NCBI GenBank assembly: GCA_022791635.1
Contig: JAAVZL010000033.1
Location: 1-64,000, forward strand
DNA length: 64,000 nucleotides
From: Lachnospiraceae bacterium
GTDB lineage: Bacteria > Bacillota > Clostridia > Lachnospirales > Lachnospiraceae
Direction of reading: 5' to 3'
Below the pieces are notes generated by a model. It had not been told where the DNA came from. It made no database searches and saw only the letters and a list, made by a program, of their open reading frames with translations. Below, one piece after another: positions 61,019-64,000 of the stretch. How positions within the stretch are numbered: position 1 is the stretch's first letter; every line of letters begins with the position of its first letter. Made by a program: the position numbers and the translations under genes.

Positions 61019-61103
61019 CTCCTAAGGGGCGTCCCCACAGAGAAGTCTTGCTTTTGGGCACTGCATTTCCCGGTGGGGATAGCTTTCTGTTTCTATCTAC
61101 CTG

Positions 61104-62090
61104 TCAGCAATGCTCTCTATAATCCGGATTCAAAATATGGGGAGACCCTTTCCCTGCAAAGAAATCCCCACTGATATCAATTGCCGTTTTATAGATATTC
61201 CACAAAGATTCTACGGTCTGGCTGGACGCATGAGGGGTCAGCACCGCATTTTCCAGGGTAAGCAGGGGAGAGTCTTTCGAAAGCGGCTCTCTGGCAAAAA
61301 CATCCACGCCGGCTCCTGCAATCTGACCGGATTTCAGGGCTTCATAGAGAGCCTCCTCATGGATAATATTCCCACGGGCCGTATTTACAAGAACTGCTGT
61401 GGGCTTCATCATAGCCAGAGTCTCCCGGTTTACCATATGGTGCGTTTCCTCTGTGTAAGGTACATGGATGCTGACGGCATCCGATTGGGTGAACAGCTCC
61501 TCAAGCGTTACCAGCTTTACTCCATCCGCCTCCATCCTTTCCTTTTTGGGGAAAGGATCATAGGCCAGTATCCGGCAGTCAAAACCTTTGAGCAGACGGG
61601 CCAGCCGGCGTCCGATGCAGCCGTAGCCGATGATTCCTACGGTAGCTCCTATGAGCTCATGACCGATATCCTTGGCCCATATTCCGGACCGTGTTCTTGT
61701 CTGACATTCGCTGATCCTCCTTCTGCAGGAAAGCATCAGGGTCAGGGCCATCTCTGCCACGGCAGTTGTATTGGCCCCTGTGGTTCTGGCAACTGCAATG
61801 CCATATGTACTTGCCGCCTTTAAATCCACCTGATCAAAGCCTACCCCAAAGCGCACCAACAGCTTTGTACGATCCTTTACCTGGCTAAACACAGCCTCTC
61901 CATAGGGCTCGGTATCAATAATTCCCGCGTCTGCATTTTGAAGTTCTTCAATCACCTGCTCCCTGGAAAAGGGAAGCTGGGGCGCCCAGCGGTATTCCAT
62001 TCCCAGAGAATTTGCATATTCCTCCGCCTTCTTATTAAGCTTACAAAAAATTTCGGATTGATCTCCAAAAAATGAAACAATATTTTTCAT
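61104..62090 (-). CDS. D-2-hydroxyacid dehydrogenase
   Basis: A 328-residue NAD-dependent enzyme of the phosphoglycerate dehydrogenase-like group. NAD motif VGIIGYGCIGRRLARLL; catalytic Arg in VNTARGNIIHEEAL, Glu in AREPLSKDSPL and His in LTPHASSQT. No ACT domain is present, so it is the short catabolic or serine-pathway type. The start MKNIVSFFGDQ follows CAGGAGGG; an open frame extends upstream into the lyase gene's 3' end. It is third in the operon after the aldo/keto reductase and the lyase, indicating a 2-hydroxy/2-oxo acid pathway. Confidence 0.9.
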   Translation of the reverse strand: MKNIVSFFGDQSEIFCKLNKKAEEYANSLGMEYRWAPQLPFSREQVIEELQNADAGIIDTEPYGEAVFSQVKDRTKLLVRFGVGFDQVDLKAASTYGIAVARTTGANTTAVAEMALTLMLSCRRRISECQTRTRSGIWAKDIGHELIGATVGIIGYGCIGRRLARLLKGFDCRILAYDPFPKKERMEADGVKLVTLEELFTQSDAVSIHVPYTEETHHMVNRETLAMMKPTAVLVNTARGNIIHEEALYEALKSGQIAGAGVDVFAREPLSKDSPLLTLENAVLTPHASSQTVESLWNIYKTAIDISGDFFAGKGSPHILNPDYREHC

Positions 62091-62130
62091 ATTACCCTCC
62101 TGGCTCTGCCTAAATATAAGGCTTCGTTTG

Positions 62131-63078
62131 TCATTCCTCGTTTCCTTTTCTGATTTTTGGCGATACCCCGCTTTTTGCCTCCTCGGCATCCGTAATCTTT
62201 TTATTAAATCGGCTTCCAAGCTTAAGCCACTCATGAATGCCAAACAGCTCAAACAGATACATAGGACTGCTGTCTACCCTGGGATCCTCTGTAACCGGAA
62301 TGTCGCTCATGGAATCATAGCACTGCTTTCCATACTCTGTCATTCCCATCAAAGCTCCCGCCATTGTATAATGCATGGTGGCAAGCCCATATCCCCATTC
62401 ATAGGCTTCCTGAAGAGACACCTTTGGGCTTGCGCCTGCAGAGGCCATTGCGAACATTTTCGGTCCCTTCACACGCCTTCCCACCTCTTTGATATCCTCA
62501 ATGGTGCTTGTGCCTTCCACAAAGGTGATATCCGCTCCCCCGCGGATGGCGCCATTGCAGCGTCTGATTGCCTCCTCAAGCCCCAGCACATGATAGGAAT
62601 CCGTGCGGGCAATCAGCGCGCATCCCGTTCCCTTCAGGGCAAAGGACGCTGCCTCAACCTTTCCCATAAAATCCTCATAGGAAATCACATCTTTTCCCCG
62701 AAGATGTCCGCAGCGCTTGGGAAATGTCTGATCCTCCAAATGCACGGCCTTTGCCCCGGCCTTCGCCACACGCTTACAGGTTCGAATCAAATTCATCTCA
62801 TTGCCAAAGCCTGTGTCAATGTCTACAATCATAGGAATGTGGGTACAAGAAGCAATCCGCTCCACCGCTCCTATCAATTCATCCAGAGTCACCAAGCCAA
62901 TGTCCGGAAACCCGCATAAGCTGGCTGCCAGCTCCCCTCCGGAAAGGCACATGGCCCGAAATCCGGCCTGCTCTACCAGACGCGCAGAAACGCAGTCATA
63001 TACACAGGGTGCCATCAACGGCCCTTCCTTCATAAGCTCTAAAAAACCTGATTTTTCTCTTTCCATCTCATACAGCAT
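62131..63078 (-). CDS. Isocitrate lyase/PEP mutase-superfamily lyase
   Basis: A 315-residue enzyme of the PEP mutase/2-methylisocitrate lyase group. Metal and substrate residues are in VDIDTGFGNEMNLIRT, VHLEDQTFPKRCGHLRGK (KRCGH loop with catalytic Cys) and ALIARTDSYHVLGLEEAIRR; the N-terminal CVYDCVSARLVEQAGF is typical. It cleaves a C-C bond of a 2-methylisocitrate- or dimethylmalate-like acid, or acts on an oxalacetate-type substrate. AGGAGG precedes the ATG and overlaps the MITE target duplication. It lies between aldo/keto reductase and hydroxyacid dehydrogenase genes. Confidence 0.88.
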   Translation of the reverse strand: MLYEMEREKSGFLELMKEGPLMAPCVYDCVSARLVEQAGFRAMCLSGGELAASLCGFPDIGLVTLDELIGAVERIASCTHIPMIVDIDTGFGNEMNLIRTCKRVAKAGAKAVHLEDQTFPKRCGHLRGKDVISYEDFMGKVEAASFALKGTGCALIARTDSYHVLGLEEAIRRCNGAIRGGADITFVEGTSTIEDIKEVGRRVKGPKMFAMASAGASPKVSLQEAYEWGYGLATMHYTMAGALMGMTEYGKQCYDSMSDIPVTEDPRVDSSPMYLFELFGIHEWLKLGSRFNKKITDAEEAKSGVSPKIRKGNEE

Positions 63079-63099
63079 ATTTACTGACCTCCTTCTAAT

Positions 63100-63221
63100 C
63101 AATGTCATTCAGTTAAGCCCGAAAAGCTTATAAAGGCTTCGGGCAAGAACCGCCACCCCTTATCGGGGCGGCCCTCCTCCCCTACGCCGGTAATCCTTAT
63201 AGGCTTAACTAAATGACATTG
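63100..63221. mobile_element. MITE-like element, short copy 3 inside an operon
   Basis: Terminal inverted repeats CAATGTCATTCAGTTAAGCC/GGCTTAACTAAATGACATTG; flanks CCTTCTAAT and CTTTCTAAT differ at one base (9-bp duplication). It lacks the extra palindromic section of copies 1 and 2. It contributes the stop codon of the aldo/keto reductase. Confidence 0.85.
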
Positions 63222-64000
63222 CTTTCTAATCCTTCTTTCTTTGTCAAAGCTTCCAAAGCTGCAAGCTTTTTTTGTACCTCCGGGTGGGCGAACTCTTCTT
63301 GCATTCCTGTACTGATTTGGTTCAGACAGGCGAAATCCTCTGCCTCCAGCTGCAAAGTAACCGCTGTCAGGGAATCCTTCAGCTCCTCTATGGTATCTGC
63401 TCCCGTAAGCACACAGGTGACATGGGGATTTTTCAAAATCCATGCAGTGGCAATTGCCGCGGAAGATACCCCATATTTTTCTGCCATAGCCCCAGTCCTG
63501 TCAACAATCTGTGCAGCCCTCCCCGAAAACAGATGCTTTCTATATTTTGCATAAACGGGATCATAGCTCCAGGTGGATTTCTCAGGGGGCGTCTGTCCCC
63601 CTGCAAAAGCTCCCCCAAGAAGGCCTGCCCCAAGAGGGCTGTACCCCATAAATCCGATTCCCTCATAAGCAATTGCCGGAAACAGCTCCTCCTCCGCGGA
63701 TCGGTTTAAAAGATTATAGGGATTCTGAATCACGGAAATGGGACAGCCGCCATATCTCTTTTGCAGCTCCTGCATAGCAACGACCTGCCATGCCTTATGG
63801 TTGCAAAGACCGGCATAGCGGATTTTTCCATCCCTTAAGAGCTGGTCAAAAGCTCTCATGGTTTCCTCAAAGGCCGTATCTTCGTCCGGCATATGAAGCA
63901 GATACACATCAATATAGTCAGTCCTCAATCTCCTTAAGGACTCTTCTGCCGCATGAATCATATGCAGCCGGGAAGCTCCTCTTCCGTTTGGCCGGGGGCT
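63209..64000 (-). CDS. Aldo/keto reductase, N-terminus beyond window
   Basis: The C-terminal 263 residues of an NADPH-dependent aldo/keto reductase; the frame continues open to the last base (GRGASRLHMIHAAEESLRRL), so ATG at 63961 is internal. YIDVYLLHMPDEDTAFEE carries the conserved barrel strand with His, IRYAGLCNHKAW and the cofactor region LTGADTIEELKDSLTAV follow. Iron-sulfur Cys motifs are absent. Its last codons and stop come from the MITE insertion (AATGTCATTTAG on the minus strand). It is the first visible gene of the operon with the lyase and hydroxyacid dehydrogenase. Confidence 0.88.
   Translation of the reverse strand, partial: SPRPNGRGASRLHMIHAAEESLRRLRTDYIDVYLLHMPDEDTAFEETMRAFDQLLRDGKIRYAGLCNHKAWQVVAMQELQKRYGGCPISVIQNPYNLLNRSAEEELFPAIAYEGIGFMGYSPLGAGLLGGAFAGGQTPPEKSTWSYDPVYAKYRKHLFSGRAAQIVDRTGAMAEKYGVSSAAIATAWILKNPHVTCVLTGADTIEELKDSLTAVTLQLEAEDFACLNQISTGMQEEFAHPEVQKKLAALEALTKKEGLESNVI

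Overview
The window looks like the chromosome of a spore-forming gut Clostridium of the Lachnospiraceae type. Evidence: an alpha/beta-type small acid-soluble spore protein, a long-form ribosome hibernation factor, a two-gene SUF-like Fe-S assembly pair, many Firmicute-type AGGAG ribosome sites, lipoprotein sugar binders, a TRAP transporter and a surface protein ending in an SPSTGD sortase-like signal. The family is inferred from gene content; species cannot be named. The + strand is C-rich and G-poor over long stretches regardless of gene direction, and most genes lie on the minus strand, so the minus strand is probably the leading strand.

Layout. 0-5.8 kb: subtilisin-like protease, aroD coupled to a permuted papain-fold protein, a B12-binding radical SAM protein and an S1-domain protein. 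6-11.4 kb: OmpR-type two-component system followed by an ABC ATPase/FtsX-type permease pair. 11.4-17.4 kb: heptad-repeat protein, adenosine deaminase, large GT-C-like membrane protein, cytidine deaminase, a broken glycerate kinase, a GntR regulator and an acetyltransferase. 17.4-22.2 kb: polyamine ABC transporter in the order potD-PII-potA-potB-potC, preceded by a strong promoter and a structured attenuator leader. 22.2-32.3 kb: mannoside locus (GntR/LacI-type regulator, GH38 alpha-mannosidase, ABC sugar importer, divergent GH2 beta-mannosidase). 32.3-43.4 kb: saccharopine-dehydrogenase-like gene behind a tandem glycine riboswitch, ECF S-component, FGGY kinase, fucose/arabinose-type isomerase, DUF4867 protein, surface transglutaminase-like protein and ROK repressor. 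43.4-45.1 kb: SufC/SufB-like pair. 45.3-53.7 kb: LrgB/LrgA, an iron-type alcohol dehydrogenase, FadR-type regulator, two DapA-family aldolases and a TRAP transporter. 53.9-58.5 kb: SASP, secA, hpf, eukaryotic-type hisA. 58.6-64 kb: GntR regulator, SpoIID-like/peptidoglycan-binding protein, and a 2-hydroxyacid dehydrogenase - PEP mutase-like lyase - aldo/keto reductase operon cut by the window end.

The most unusual content is between the genes. Four dispersed repeat families are visible: (i) a 105-106 bp hairpin unit bounded by direct TTCCAGTTCCG repeats, with stems that differ between copies but stay complementary, always placed just upstream of a minus-strand Shine-Dalgarno; (ii) three 204-212 bp palindromes whose outer arms differ between copies but match within each copy; (iii) three MITE-like elements with CAATGTCAT termini and 9-10 bp target duplications; (iv) a TTACTGTTCAC-bounded element that supplies the C-terminal tail of the alpha-mannosidase. 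Families (i), (iii) and (iv) have become coding sequence at three gene ends.

Regulatory inferences supported by the sequence: a glycine riboswitch with terminator, an unidentified attenuator on the polyamine/PII operon, a 10-bp-arm ROK-type operator over the -10 box of the isomerase/kinase operon, paired operators over both divergent mannoside promoters, and TTGTATGAT sites at three places in the aldolase/TRAP region.
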